DNA from: Halosolutus amylolyticus
Lineage (GTDB): Archaea; Halobacteriota; Halobacteria; Halobacteriales; Natrialbaceae
Reading direction: 5' to 3'
Assembly (NCBI RefSeq): GCF_023566055.1
Contig: NZ_JALIQP010000002.1
Coordinates: 868,001 to 932,000 of the forward strand
Length of the DNA: 64,000 bases
Made by a program: the position numbers and the translations under genes. Positions 34,052-42,338 of the stretch are shown in pieces. The notes below the pieces were generated by a model. The model was not told where the DNA came from. It worked only from the letters and a program-made list of their open reading frames with translations, and did no database searches. How positions within the stretch are numbered: the stretch's first letter is position 1; every line of letters begins with the position of its first letter.

Positions 34052-35677
34052 CTACAGCCCTTCGCGGCCGCCCTGCGAGAGGAGGACGACCATCGAGAGC
34101 CCGGAGACGACGAGCAGGAGGAACGCCGGGATCGCGGTGTACTGGAAGTAGGCGGCCTCCTGGGCGCGCCAGATGATCGTCACGAGTGTGTCGAACCCGC
34201 TCGGGCGGAGGATCAGGGTCACCGGGAGTTCCTTCATCGTCGTCAGGAACACGAGCGCGGCGCCGGCGGTCACGCCGGGGGTGACGAGCGGGAGCGTGAT
34301 CTTCCGGAAGGTCCGAAGCGGCGTCTCGCCGAGGGTGCGCGCGGCTTCGACCAGCTGCGGATCGACCTGGAGCGTGGTGGTCCGGATCGAGCCGACGGCC
34401 TGGGGCATGAAACGGACGACGTAGGCGAAGACGAGAAGCGGGAGCGTCTGGTAGAGCGTGGGGGCGACGGCGAGATCGAGCGAGTCGTAGGCCGTCGCGA
34501 AGTAGACGAGCGCGAGTCCCAGGACGATCCCCGGCACGGCGAAACCGACGTACGTCGCTCGCTCGAAGAGCGTCGCCACCGGCGACTCGTATCTCGCCGC
34601 GAAGTACGCGACCGGCAACGCCGCGAGGACGGCGACGATCGCGGCCGCCGTGGCGACCAGCACCGAGTTCAGCGCGTAGCTGAATTCGAACGCCAGCGTC
34701 TGTCGCGCGTACGGATCGCCGGTGACCATCCAGAGCCCGAGGATCCAGATCGGGACGGCGAGCGCCAGGGTCGTGATCGCCGCGGGGAACGTCGCCGCCG
34801 GCCAGCGCCAGACGCCCAGCGAGACGACGGGATCGTGTGAGCCCTCCGAGCCGTCGCCCCGGATCGTCCGATCGGGCCGGACCCACCACTCGAGAGCCAG
34901 CACGACGAGGACGATCGCGAGCAGTTGCAGGGAGAGCAACGACGCGTAGTCCAGGCCGCCGTTGTTGTACTCGACGAAGATCTGGCGCGTGAACACCGGG
35001 AACTGCATGATCGCCGGGGTCCCGAAGTCCGAGACGCCGTACAGCGCCGCCAGCAGGGCACCCGCGACGATCGCCGGGCGGATCTGCGGGAGCGTCACCC
35101 GGCGGAACGCGTCCCACTCGCCGTGATTGAGCGTTCGAGCGGCGTCGAGTAGCGTCGTGTCGAACGACAGCAGGGCCGCGCGGGTCGTCAGGTAGACGTA
35201 CGGATAGGTGTAGAGCGTGATCACCAGCGTCGTACCGGAGAGCCCGTAGATCTCCGGCAACCGTTCGATCCCGAGCGGCTGGAGGATCGACTGGAACTCG
35301 CCCCGCGGGCCGAACGCGGAGACGAACGCGAACGCCCCGATGTAGCTCGGCACTACGAGCGGCAACGCGACGACGATTGACCAGAAGCGTCGGAACGGGA
35401 GGTCCGTCTGGACGGTCAGCCACGCCAGGGGGACGCCGATCAGTACCGACAGGAGGGTCACCGACGTCATCAGCAGGAGGCTGTTGGTGACGATGTCCAC
35501 CGTCTCCGGACGGACGAGCATCTCCCGGGCCCGGGCGGGATCGACGTTGCGCGCCTCGAACACCAGCCACGTCAGGGGAACGATCATGCTCGCGGCGATC
35601 GCGCCGGACAGCAGCGCCAACCCGAGCGGCACCTCGTCGGCCGTGTCGAATCGCCGGAGCGAAGGGAGCGATTTCAT
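34052..35677 (-). CDS. Fused two-domain Fe(III) ABC transporter permease (FbpB/SfuB type)
   Basis: This 541-residue protein carries two permease domains in tandem (about twelve TM helices), as in bacterial FbpB/SfuB. Each half has an EAA-type loop: LLDAARTLNHGEWDAFRRVTLP in the first and LVEAARTLGETPLRTFRKITLP in the second, each with the conserved ATPase-contact pattern. It would carry ferric iron across the cytoplasmic membrane from a binding lipoprotein. The ATG ending at 35677 sets an ordinary TM1. It is divergent from the GMC operon and shares the single operator at 35823-35836. No ATPase gene is next to it, so it must partner with one encoded elsewhere. Confidence 0.9.
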   Translation of the reverse strand: MKSLPSLRRFDTADEVPLGLALLSGAIAASMIVPLTWLVFEARNVDPARAREMLVRPETVDIVTNSLLLMTSVTLLSVLIGVPLAWLTVQTDLPFRRFWSIVVALPLVVPSYIGAFAFVSAFGPRGEFQSILQPLGIERLPEIYGLSGTTLVITLYTYPYVYLTTRAALLSFDTTLLDAARTLNHGEWDAFRRVTLPQIRPAIVAGALLAALYGVSDFGTPAIMQFPVFTRQIFVEYNNGGLDYASLLSLQLLAIVLVVLALEWWVRPDRTIRGDGSEGSHDPVVSLGVWRWPAATFPAAITTLALAVPIWILGLWMVTGDPYARQTLAFEFSYALNSVLVATAAAIVAVLAALPVAYFAARYESPVATLFERATYVGFAVPGIVLGLALVYFATAYDSLDLAVAPTLYQTLPLLVFAYVVRFMPQAVGSIRTTTLQVDPQLVEAARTLGETPLRTFRKITLPLVTPGVTAGAALVFLTTMKELPVTLILRPSGFDTLVTIIWRAQEAAYFQYTAIPAFLLLVVSGLSMVVLLSQGGREGL

Positions 35678-35814
35678 AGGTCTCGAGTTATCGACTCTCG
35701 GTCCGTGACCGGGAAGTGTCGATCGGTTCGTCCCCGACACTGGGACCGCGATCGACGCCGCAACCGTCGCGTCCCCGTCCCCGGTCGCTACGTCGACGGT
35801 CTCGTTCCAACGGG

Positions 35815-35820
35815 TATAAG
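35815..35820 (+). promoter_or_regulatory. TATA box of the GMC operon
   Basis: TATAAG lies 26 nt before the ATG at 35846, just ahead of the iron-type operator. The complementary CTTATA reads in the permease direction, so this box may serve both divergent transcripts. Confidence 0.65.
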
Positions 35821-35822
35821 GT

Positions 35823-35836
35823 TTAGGTTTACCTAA
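35823..35836. promoter_or_regulatory. DtxR/IdeR-like operator 1
   Basis: TTAGGTTTACCTAA has inverted arms TTAGGT and ACCTAA with a two-base spacer. It lies between the TATA box and the start codon of the 35846 gene, so a bound repressor would block transcription initiation. It resembles the DtxR/IdeR consensus (TTAGGTTAGCCTAA-like). Confidence 0.8.
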
Positions 35837-35845
35837 TCCTCGCGC

Positions 35846-36376
35846 ATGGAGTTGACCAGGCGAGACGCGGTCGCCGCGCTGGCCGCGATCGGCGCCGGCG
35901 GTGCGGCGACGGTCGGCATCCGGCGGTACCGCGAGTCGTCGGCCGAGCCTCCGGTCGACGATTCGCAGGTTCGCGAGACGCTGGTCGCCGTCGCCGACGT
36001 CGTCTACCCCGACGCGGTAACCGGGACGGCGACGTTCGTGGAGACGTTCCTGAACGGGCGACTGGACGATCCCGACCACGGCGCGGGATTGCGCGAGGCG
36101 GTCGCTGACCTCGAACGCCTCTCGGCGGAGTGGTACGACGACGCCGTCGCCGACCTCTCCGCGGCCGATCGCGACTCGCTGTTGCGCGAGGTCGGGTCGA
36201 ACACGGCCGCGGAAGATCCCGACGGCACGACCGCCGAGCGGGTCCGCTACTACGTCGTCAACGAACTCCTGCTGGCGCTGTACGCCTCGCCGACGGGCGG
36301 CGAACTGGTCGGCATCGAGAACCCGCAGGGCCACGCCGGCGGGATCGACACCTACCAGCGGGGGCCGGAGCCGTGA
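35846..36376 (+). CDS. Gluconate 2-dehydrogenase subunit 3-like Tat protein
   Basis: This 176-residue protein opens with a Tat-type signal (LTRRDAVAALAAIGAGGAA). The domain is typical of gluconate 2-dehydrogenase subunit 3: VADVVYPDAV, TFVETFLNGRL and SPTGGELVGIENPQGHAGG. In known complexes this subunit accompanies a GMC-type flavoprotein, and the Tat signal exports the assembled pair by hitchhiking. It is followed by the GMC oxidoreductase with overlapping start/stop (GTGA at 36373-36376), so they are coupled. The operator at 35823-35836 and the TATA at 35815 strongly suggest iron-dependent control. The electron acceptor is unknown. Confidence 0.85.
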   Translation: MELTRRDAVAALAAIGAGGAATVGIRRYRESSAEPPVDDSQVRETLVAVADVVYPDAVTGTATFVETFLNGRLDDPDHGAGLREAVADLERLSAEWYDDAVADLSAADRDSLLREVGSNTAAEDPDGTTAERVRYYVVNELLLALYASPTGGELVGIENPQGHAGGIDTYQRGPEP

Positions 36377-38022
36377 GCGCCGATCGGCCACCCGCCGAGA
36401 GCGTGGGCCCGGCGGAGGCGGAGAGCGACGCCGACGACGTCGATCGGACGCCGGTCGAGGGTGCCGACGTCTGCGTCGTCGGCGCCGGGCCGGCCGGCGG
36501 ACTGGTCGCCGATCGACTGGCCGCGGCCGGGCGCGAGGTGGTGATCCTGGAGGCCGGCCCCCGGTTCGACCCCGCCGATCGCCTCGCGCGTCAGGAGCGG
36601 GCGATCCGCCCCGCCTACGATCGGCCCGACGTCTGGGACGGGGACCCCGAGCGCGACGCCCACTCGGCCAGCGGCGAGTGGTTCTACCCGCTGAACCACG
36701 CCCGCGTCAAGGGCGTCGGCGGGTCGACGCTCCACTGGCAGGGAATGGTACTGCGCCTCCACGAGGACGACTTCGACTCGCGGAGCGTTCGCGGCGTCGG
36801 GGCGGACTGGCCGATCGACTACGAGGAGCTCCGGCCGTACTACGCCGCGGCGGAACGGGAACTGGGCGTCGCCGGGGCCGACGACAACCCCTTCGCACCG
36901 CCCCGCGAGGACCCGCATCCGATGCCCGCCTTTCCGCCCTCCTACAGCGACTCGCTGTTCGCCGAGGCCTGCGAGGAACTGGAGATCGCGATGCACTCAG
37001 TCCCGAACGCGCGCAACTCGGAGGCCTACGACGGCCGGAGCGCCTGCGTCGGCTACGGCACCTGCCAGCCGGTCTGTCCCTCCGGCGCGAAGTACGACGC
37101 GACCGTCCACGTCGAGCGTGCGGAGGAGCGCGGGGTGACGGTGATCGATCGCGCGCCCGTCCAGCGTCTCGAGCACGGCCCCGACGCGATCGAGGCGGCC
37201 GTCTACGCCACCCCCGACGACGAGGAGCACCGACAGGAGGCCGACGCCTTCGTGATCGCCTGCGGAGGCGTCGAAACCCCGCGGCTCCTGTTGCTGTCGG
37301 ACTCGACTCACTACCCGGGCGGACTGGCCAACTCCAGCGGCCTCGTCGGCCAGTTCTTCATGGACCACCTGTTCGCGGGGATGGGCGGCACGCTCGACGA
37401 ACCCACCCGGCAAAACCACGTCGGCTTCCTCACCAGCGAATCCCACCAGTTCTACGACGACGCCGACGCGGAGTACGCGCCGTTCAAACTCGAGTTCTTC
37501 AACTACGACGGCCCCTCGCCCGTGGAGCTGGCCCTCTCGGGCGACGACTGGGGCGACGCCCTGCTCGAACGCCTCCGATCGGAGTACGGCACGCACATCG
37601 GAATGGGCGCGCTCGTCGAGCAACTCCCCCGCGAGGACAGTTACGTCGCGCTGGATCCCGACCGGACGGACGACCGGGGCAACCCCGTCCCCGACGTCCA
37701 CTGGACCGTCGGCGATCGGGCCCTGCGGACGATCGAGCGCGCGAACGAGATTCAAGAGCGGATCCTCGAGGAACTCGGCGCGGAGATCACCTGGCAGGTC
37801 GGTCCCGAGAACACCGGGCCGGCCTACCACCACATGGGGACGACCCGGATGGGGACGGATCCCGCAGAAAGCGTCGTCGGCCCCGACCTGCGGACCCACG
37901 ACCTCGAGAACTGCTGGATCGCCTCCAGCAGCGTCTTCCCGACCGGCGGCGCGATGAACCCGACGCTGACGATCGCCGCGCTCGCGCTGAAGGCGGCGGA
38001 TCACGTTCTCGACGCGCTCTGA
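36373..38022 (+). CDS. GMC-family flavin oxidoreductase
   Basis: This 549-residue FAD enzyme has the dinucleotide-binding motif VGAGPAGGLVADRLAA near the N-terminus, GGSTLHWQGMVLR in the middle and CVGYGTCQPVCPSGAKY. The C-terminal part has YHHMGTTRMGTDP with the catalytic His, and NPTLTIAALALKAADH. The sequence between resembles gluconate/sorbose/cholesterol-type GMC dehydrogenases. It oxidises an alcohol or sugar, and the substrate is unidentified. There is no export signal of its own; its partner subunit supplies one. It starts at GTG 36373, inside the stop region of the previous gene. The operon is preceded by an iron-type operator, which may link redox activity to iron acquisition. Confidence 0.88.
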   Translation: MSADRPPAESVGPAEAESDADDVDRTPVEGADVCVVGAGPAGGLVADRLAAAGREVVILEAGPRFDPADRLARQERAIRPAYDRPDVWDGDPERDAHSASGEWFYPLNHARVKGVGGSTLHWQGMVLRLHEDDFDSRSVRGVGADWPIDYEELRPYYAAAERELGVAGADDNPFAPPREDPHPMPAFPPSYSDSLFAEACEELEIAMHSVPNARNSEAYDGRSACVGYGTCQPVCPSGAKYDATVHVERAEERGVTVIDRAPVQRLEHGPDAIEAAVYATPDDEEHRQEADAFVIACGGVETPRLLLLSDSTHYPGGLANSSGLVGQFFMDHLFAGMGGTLDEPTRQNHVGFLTSESHQFYDDADAEYAPFKLEFFNYDGPSPVELALSGDDWGDALLERLRSEYGTHIGMGALVEQLPREDSYVALDPDRTDDRGNPVPDVHWTVGDRALRTIERANEIQERILEELGAEITWQVGPENTGPAYHHMGTTRMGTDPAESVVGPDLRTHDLENCWIASSSVFPTGGAMNPTLTIAALALKAADHVLDAL

Positions 38023-38039
38023 GACCCGTTCCCCACCGT

Positions 38040-38055
38040 TTTAGGTGAACCTAAA
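38040..38055. promoter_or_regulatory. DtxR/IdeR-like operator 2
   Basis: TTTAGGTGAACCTAAA is a perfect palindrome around a GA spacer (TTTAGGT/ACCTAAA). TATAAG follows at 38058-38063, about 25 nt before the ATG at 38088. It should repress the GT2 gene when iron is plentiful. Confidence 0.85.
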
Positions 38056-38087
38056 GCTATAAGTGTAGCGGGGAGAGAGTACCGCCA

Positions 38088-38855
38088 ATGAGCCACACCG
38101 AGCGCGTCGAGGACGACGCGGACGAGAGCGAAGCGACGGAGAGCCACGCGACGGACGGCGATCGGGACGCCGACGACGCCTACACCTTCGAGGACGTCAG
38201 CGTCGTGATGGGCACGTACAACGAGGAGGCGGCGATCGGGAAAGTCCTCTCGGACATCGAGGACGTCACCGACGGGAAGGCGGAGGTCGTCTGCGTCGAC
38301 GGCTCCTCGGACCGCACGCCGGAGATCGCTCGCGAGCACGGCGCGACGGTCGTCACCCAGCGCCCGCAGGGGTACGGCGTCGCCGTCCGCGCGGCGATCC
38401 TCGAACCCGATCGGCCGATCGTCGTGACGACCGACTGCGACGACACCTATCCGATGGAACAACTGCCCGAGTTCCTCGAGTTGATCAACGACGGCTACGA
38501 CGTCGTCAGCGGCGACCGACTCTACCACGGGGCCGACGCGATGCCGGCGTTCAACCGTTTCGGCAACCACGCCTTCGCCGCGATCGCGAGCGTCCTCATG
38601 GGGACCCGCGTCCACGACACGACGACGGGGATGCGCGCGTACCGTCGGGACGTCGTCGAGTCGATCGAGTGGACCGAGAACACCGGCCTCTCCGCGGAAC
38701 TCCTCGTTCGGCCGCTGATGCGCGGCTACGACGTTCGCGAACACCCGATCGAGTACCGCGAGCGCGCCGGGGAGACGAAACTCGATCCGATCCAGGGCGG
38801 GGCCGCCATCGCGAAGTCGATCGTCAAAGTCTGTCTCGAAGAGCGGTTCCGGTGA
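38088..38855 (+). CDS. GT2-family glycosyltransferase (dolichyl-phosphate hexose synthase-like)
   Basis: This 255-residue GT-A fold enzyme has an acidic N-terminal extension (about 1-35). It continues with VSVVMGTYNEEAAIGKVLSD, VVCVDGSSDRTPEIARE and the metal-binding TTDCDDTYPMEQL. The GMRAYRRDVVESI and LRPL-like stretches recall dolichol-phosphate mannose/glucose synthases and AglJ. Such an enzyme would move a sugar from a nucleotide donor to dolichol phosphate on the cytoplasmic face. It has no TM helices in the C-terminal part. The preceding perfect operator and TATA suggest strong iron-dependent expression. The sugar is unknown. Confidence 0.85.
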   Translation: MSHTERVEDDADESEATESHATDGDRDADDAYTFEDVSVVMGTYNEEAAIGKVLSDIEDVTDGKAEVVCVDGSSDRTPEIAREHGATVVTQRPQGYGVAVRAAILEPDRPIVVTTDCDDTYPMEQLPEFLELINDGYDVVSGDRLYHGADAMPAFNRFGNHAFAAIASVLMGTRVHDTTTGMRAYRRDVVESIEWTENTGLSAELLVRPLMRGYDVREHPIEYRERAGETKLDPIQGGAAIAKSIVKVCLEERFR

Positions 38856-38859
38856 GCCC

Positions 38860-39903
38860 CTAAAAGCGGACGCTCCGAGTGAGGACGAACACCAGCAGCG
38901 CCATCAGCAAGGAGCCGAGCATCGTCTCGATTCCGGCGATCGCCCGTGCCCAACTGCCGACCGGCTGGATGTCGCCGTACCCGAGCGTGGCGAAGGTAAT
39001 GACGCTGAAGTAGAGGCTCTTGAAGAACGCCCGGAGGAGGACGCCGCCGGGCGTTTCAGTCGGATCCTCGACCCGGTAGGTCACGGCGGTGTCGGCCCCC
39101 ACCTCCTGGATGCCGCCCGTGAGCGGGTAGAGGATCGCACAGAAGAGGATCAGGACGAGCGACGCCGTCACGACCCGCCAGGGGCTCGTCCCGTAGCGCA
39201 TGATCCAGCGGGAGCCGGCAAGTTTGAGCGCGACCAGATAGTTCCTGACGCGCCACGCCTGTCGCCGCCGCAGGTCCATCTCCCGAACGTAGTAGTCGAT
39301 AGCGCGCTCGGAAAACGCGTTTTCCTCGTAGAGGCGCTGAAGTTCCCGGTAGACCCACCGTGCGGATTCGGCCCGTTCGGTGACCTCGTCCGCGGACGGG
39401 TCCCCGGAGAGTTCGTCCTCGTAGACCGGCCGCTCGTCGAACGCGGTGTCGAGGTTGAGCCGAACGTCGGTCAACCCTGCACGGTAGAGCCGCGAACCCC
39501 GAAAGTCCGCGCTCCGGAGGTCGGCGAAGACGAACACCGCGTCGTGGAGGTTCGCGTCCCGAAAGGAGGTCCCGTGGGCGTCGACGTCCCGAAACGTCGC
39601 CCGACGGAGGTCGGTCCGCGAGAGGTCCGCGCTGTCGAGCGTCGCGTCTGTGAAGTCGGCATCGACGAGCGAACACCCGGCTAGCAGGTCGCTCCCGCTT
39701 AGCGGTGCCTGGCGAAAGTCCGCGCCGTCGAGGCGTTCGCCGTCTTCGGGGCGATTCCGCTCGTAGGTGGGTGCCGGCACCGTACTGTCGGTGTGCCAGA
39801 TGCAGCGATCGGTCTCCTGCCAGGTGGGTCGCCAGCAACAGACCGATCCCTTGTCGCCGATGCCGCTGATATTCGCGACGTAGCCGCAGCGATCCTCGGA
39901 CAT
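38860..39903 (-). CDS. Pentapeptide-repeat/potassium-channel-like membrane protein
   Basis: This 347-residue protein has a Cys-containing N-terminal segment (CGYVANISGIGDKGSVCCW). A pentapeptide-repeat section follows (about 60-150, with A(D/N)LxxA-type steps such as ADLRSADFRGS). After a linker there is a two-TM pore module with TLGYGDIQPVG, a K+-channel selectivity filter (T-x-G-Y-G-D). The order of modules suggests a channel gated or anchored by the pentapeptide helix. It starts with ATG 39903. No iron-type operator is seen nearby, but it lies in the middle of the iron-controlled block. Confidence 0.85.
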   Translation of the reverse strand: MSEDRCGYVANISGIGDKGSVCCWRPTWQETDRCIWHTDSTVPAPTYERNRPEDGERLDGADFRQAPLSGSDLLAGCSLVDADFTDATLDSADLSRTDLRRATFRDVDAHGTSFRDANLHDAVFVFADLRSADFRGSRLYRAGLTDVRLNLDTAFDERPVYEDELSGDPSADEVTERAESARWVYRELQRLYEENAFSERAIDYYVREMDLRRRQAWRVRNYLVALKLAGSRWIMRYGTSPWRVVTASLVLILFCAILYPLTGGIQEVGADTAVTYRVEDPTETPGGVLLRAFFKSLYFSVITFATLGYGDIQPVGSWARAIAGIETMLGSLLMALLVFVLTRSVRF

Positions 39904-40008
39904 AGGATCCGTACCGGGAGCCGATTCCTAACGGTAGTGCCTGAACTGTGCCCGACGGACCGGGAAGTCGGGCTCCGACTCCGTTACCCCGTCGCGACCG
40001 GTACTCCA

Positions 40009-42291
40009 TTACCGTTCCGTGAGTCGCGTCTCGAAGGACTCCCACTCGCGGTGGGTATCCGATCGATCGGGTAGATAGGCCCCTTCGGTGCCACAATCCG
40101 TGACGAGCAGACAGCCCCGTCGTTCGGACGGCCAGACGACCTCGATCCCGTCGCCGGTCGTCCGGACGGTCACTTCCTGCCGGTACGTGAACGTCCCGCC
40201 GTCGAACTGGACCAGCGTGATTTCGAGGACGACCTCGTCGGTCGCATCGAGCGGGACCGTCGCGTTCCCGGCGGCCGCCAGCCGCGCTCTGGCGCCGCTT
40301 TCGTTACCGGCGCCGTCACCGACGCTCCCGGATTCGAGAGCCCACTCGACCGCGATCGAGTCCCCCGGATCGGCGATCCGAAGGGTGGCCATCGCGCCGC
40401 TCTCGTTTTCGAGACGGACCACCGCCCGATCGACCCCCTGGGGGACGCCGACGACGGTCTCGCCGGCGAACGACTCGCCGTCACGGATCGACAGCGGTTC
40501 GAGCGCCGCCTCGATCGGAGCGTCGGGAGCCGGCGACCACTCGCCCCGGTAGGTGTACCGGTAGTAGTCGCGATCGGGGTAGGCGTCGAGCACCGCGAAG
40601 TCCCGCTCTGGCGGCCCGTCGAGCGCGTAGACGAGCTCGCCGTCGAAGCCGGGATCGTTTCGGAGCGACTGGAACGGGTGGTTCTGCCACTGACCGTACG
40701 GCGTCGGCTGGAAGACGACCGCGTTCTCGAGGTCGCGCTCTTCGAACGGCTCGTAGGCCGACTCGAACCGATCGGTGTGGGCCGCGTTGCGCTCGATCGG
40801 CGCCGAGAGGAGGGCGGCGTTGGCGACGCTCACGACGAGGACGCTCGTCACCAGGGCCGCGAGGAGGACGCTCCGGACTGCGCGAGGCGAGCGCGACGCA
40901 GCGAGTCGATCGCGAATCGCCCCGTTACGGAGCCGCCGCCAGCCGACCACGAGGCCGAACGCGGCGAAGATCGACAGGGGAACGAGCAGATCGAAGTGAT
41001 AGAAGGGGCCGAACTGGGAGACCAGTCCGGTCGTCGGGTCGGCCATCCCCGCGAGCACGTTGAAATTCCCCCAGAACGCGAGGTTGCCGAGCGGCACGGT
41101 CACCAGCAGGCCGGCGAGGAGGAGCCCCGCGGTTCGGCCGACGGCCGCCGCTTCGCCGTCCGTCGATCGGTCGTCCGTCCGCCCGCCGCCCGCCGATCCC
41201 TCGTTCGGCGATCGATCGGTAGAGTCTCCCCTCGAGAGCCGATCGAGCGGCGGTGGACGCCACCGCCGGAGCGCGAGACCGAGTCCCGCGAGCGCGGCGA
41301 GCGTGCCGATCGGCCCCGCGGTGAACCAGCGGGTCGCGAGGTACCAGAGAACGTAGCCGTTGACCTCGAGCGCCAGCGCCGGGGTGTACGCGATCGAGTG
41401 GTCGAGGATCCGCCGGGTCCCGAAGCCTGGGCCGTCACGCGGTGCGAACGCCTCGTAGGGGAACGTCAGGGCCGATCCGGTGAGCCGGGCGTTGTACGCG
41501 AGCGTGACGCCGACGAACGCCAGTCCGATCGCCGCCGTCAGCGCGTTCCGTCGGACCGGGTTCGGGAGCGATCGATCCTCGCCGTCGCGCACCGATCGCA
41601 GGATCGACCAGCAGGCGTGACAGATGAACGGCGCGGCGAAGAGGACGGCCGTGTACGGACGGGCGAAAAAGGCGAGCCCGATCGCCACCCCAGCCAGCCC
41701 GGCGTCACGGAGACGGCCGTCGCGGACGCCACGGAGGTACGCGACGGCGAAGACCAGGTTCAGGAGCGTCGTCGGCGCGTAGGGCAGGAACACGGACGAC
41801 GAGAGCAGGGTCATCGGCGAGGCGGCGAAGAGGGCCGCGGCGCCGACGCCGACTCGTCGATCGAAGACCATCGAAGCGAGGACGTAGGTCAGCGCGGCGT
41901 TGCCGGCCGCGACGAGCGCCAGCGTCACCCGCGGCTCGTCGAAGAGAGCCATCGAGACGGCGTACATCGCGGCCGGAACGGGCGAGTACTTCGGGTAGAG
42001 TCGACCCCCATCCTGGACGAAGAACCACGGTCGGAACGCGCCGGCGAGGTCGCCTGCGTGGAGTTCCAGTTGCCCCTCGAGGAGCATGGCCGCCTGCAGG
42101 AGGTAGACGGCCTCGTCGTCGTTACTGGAGTGGTACGGGAACAGCTGCGTCGCGATCGTGAACACGGTGACGCCGCCGAGAACGGCGATACAGAGGGCAA
42201 CGAGCGCCTCGCGGTCGGCGACGTCGCGAATTCCGGCGAGACGGTGACGGACGGACGACGAGGAGAGCCGACGTCGGGGGTCTGGAATCAC
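40009..42291 (-). CDS. GT39-like membrane glycosyltransferase (PMT/ArnT-type)
   Basis: This 760-residue protein has about a dozen TM helices in its first 480 residues, with the N-terminal extracytoplasmic loop holding NDDEAVYLLQAAMLLEG. This D-D/E pair is the acidic motif expected of GT39/ArnT family enzymes, which use dolichol-phosphate-linked sugars as donors on the outer face. The remaining 280 residues form an extracytoplasmic beta-rich domain containing GDGIEVVWPSERRGCLLVT and VVRLENESGAMATL. It follows the Fe(III)-binding lipoprotein gene by 47 nt on the same strand, so the two are probably co-transcribed. ATG 42291 begins just before TM1. Confidence 0.82.
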   Translation of the reverse strand: MIPDPRRRLSSSSVRHRLAGIRDVADREALVALCIAVLGGVTVFTIATQLFPYHSSNDDEAVYLLQAAMLLEGQLELHAGDLAGAFRPWFFVQDGGRLYPKYSPVPAAMYAVSMALFDEPRVTLALVAAGNAALTYVLASMVFDRRVGVGAAALFAASPMTLLSSSVFLPYAPTTLLNLVFAVAYLRGVRDGRLRDAGLAGVAIGLAFFARPYTAVLFAAPFICHACWSILRSVRDGEDRSLPNPVRRNALTAAIGLAFVGVTLAYNARLTGSALTFPYEAFAPRDGPGFGTRRILDHSIAYTPALALEVNGYVLWYLATRWFTAGPIGTLAALAGLGLALRRWRPPPLDRLSRGDSTDRSPNEGSAGGGRTDDRSTDGEAAAVGRTAGLLLAGLLVTVPLGNLAFWGNFNVLAGMADPTTGLVSQFGPFYHFDLLVPLSIFAAFGLVVGWRRLRNGAIRDRLAASRSPRAVRSVLLAALVTSVLVVSVANAALLSAPIERNAAHTDRFESAYEPFEERDLENAVVFQPTPYGQWQNHPFQSLRNDPGFDGELVYALDGPPERDFAVLDAYPDRDYYRYTYRGEWSPAPDAPIEAALEPLSIRDGESFAGETVVGVPQGVDRAVVRLENESGAMATLRIADPGDSIAVEWALESGSVGDGAGNESGARARLAAAGNATVPLDATDEVVLEITLVQFDGGTFTYRQEVTVRTTGDGIEVVWPSERRGCLLVTDCGTEGAYLPDRSDTHREWESFETRLTER

Positions 42292-42338
42292 GGGGTGACG
42301 AGCGTGGAAATGGGACAGACGGTGTGACTCGCCGGAAC

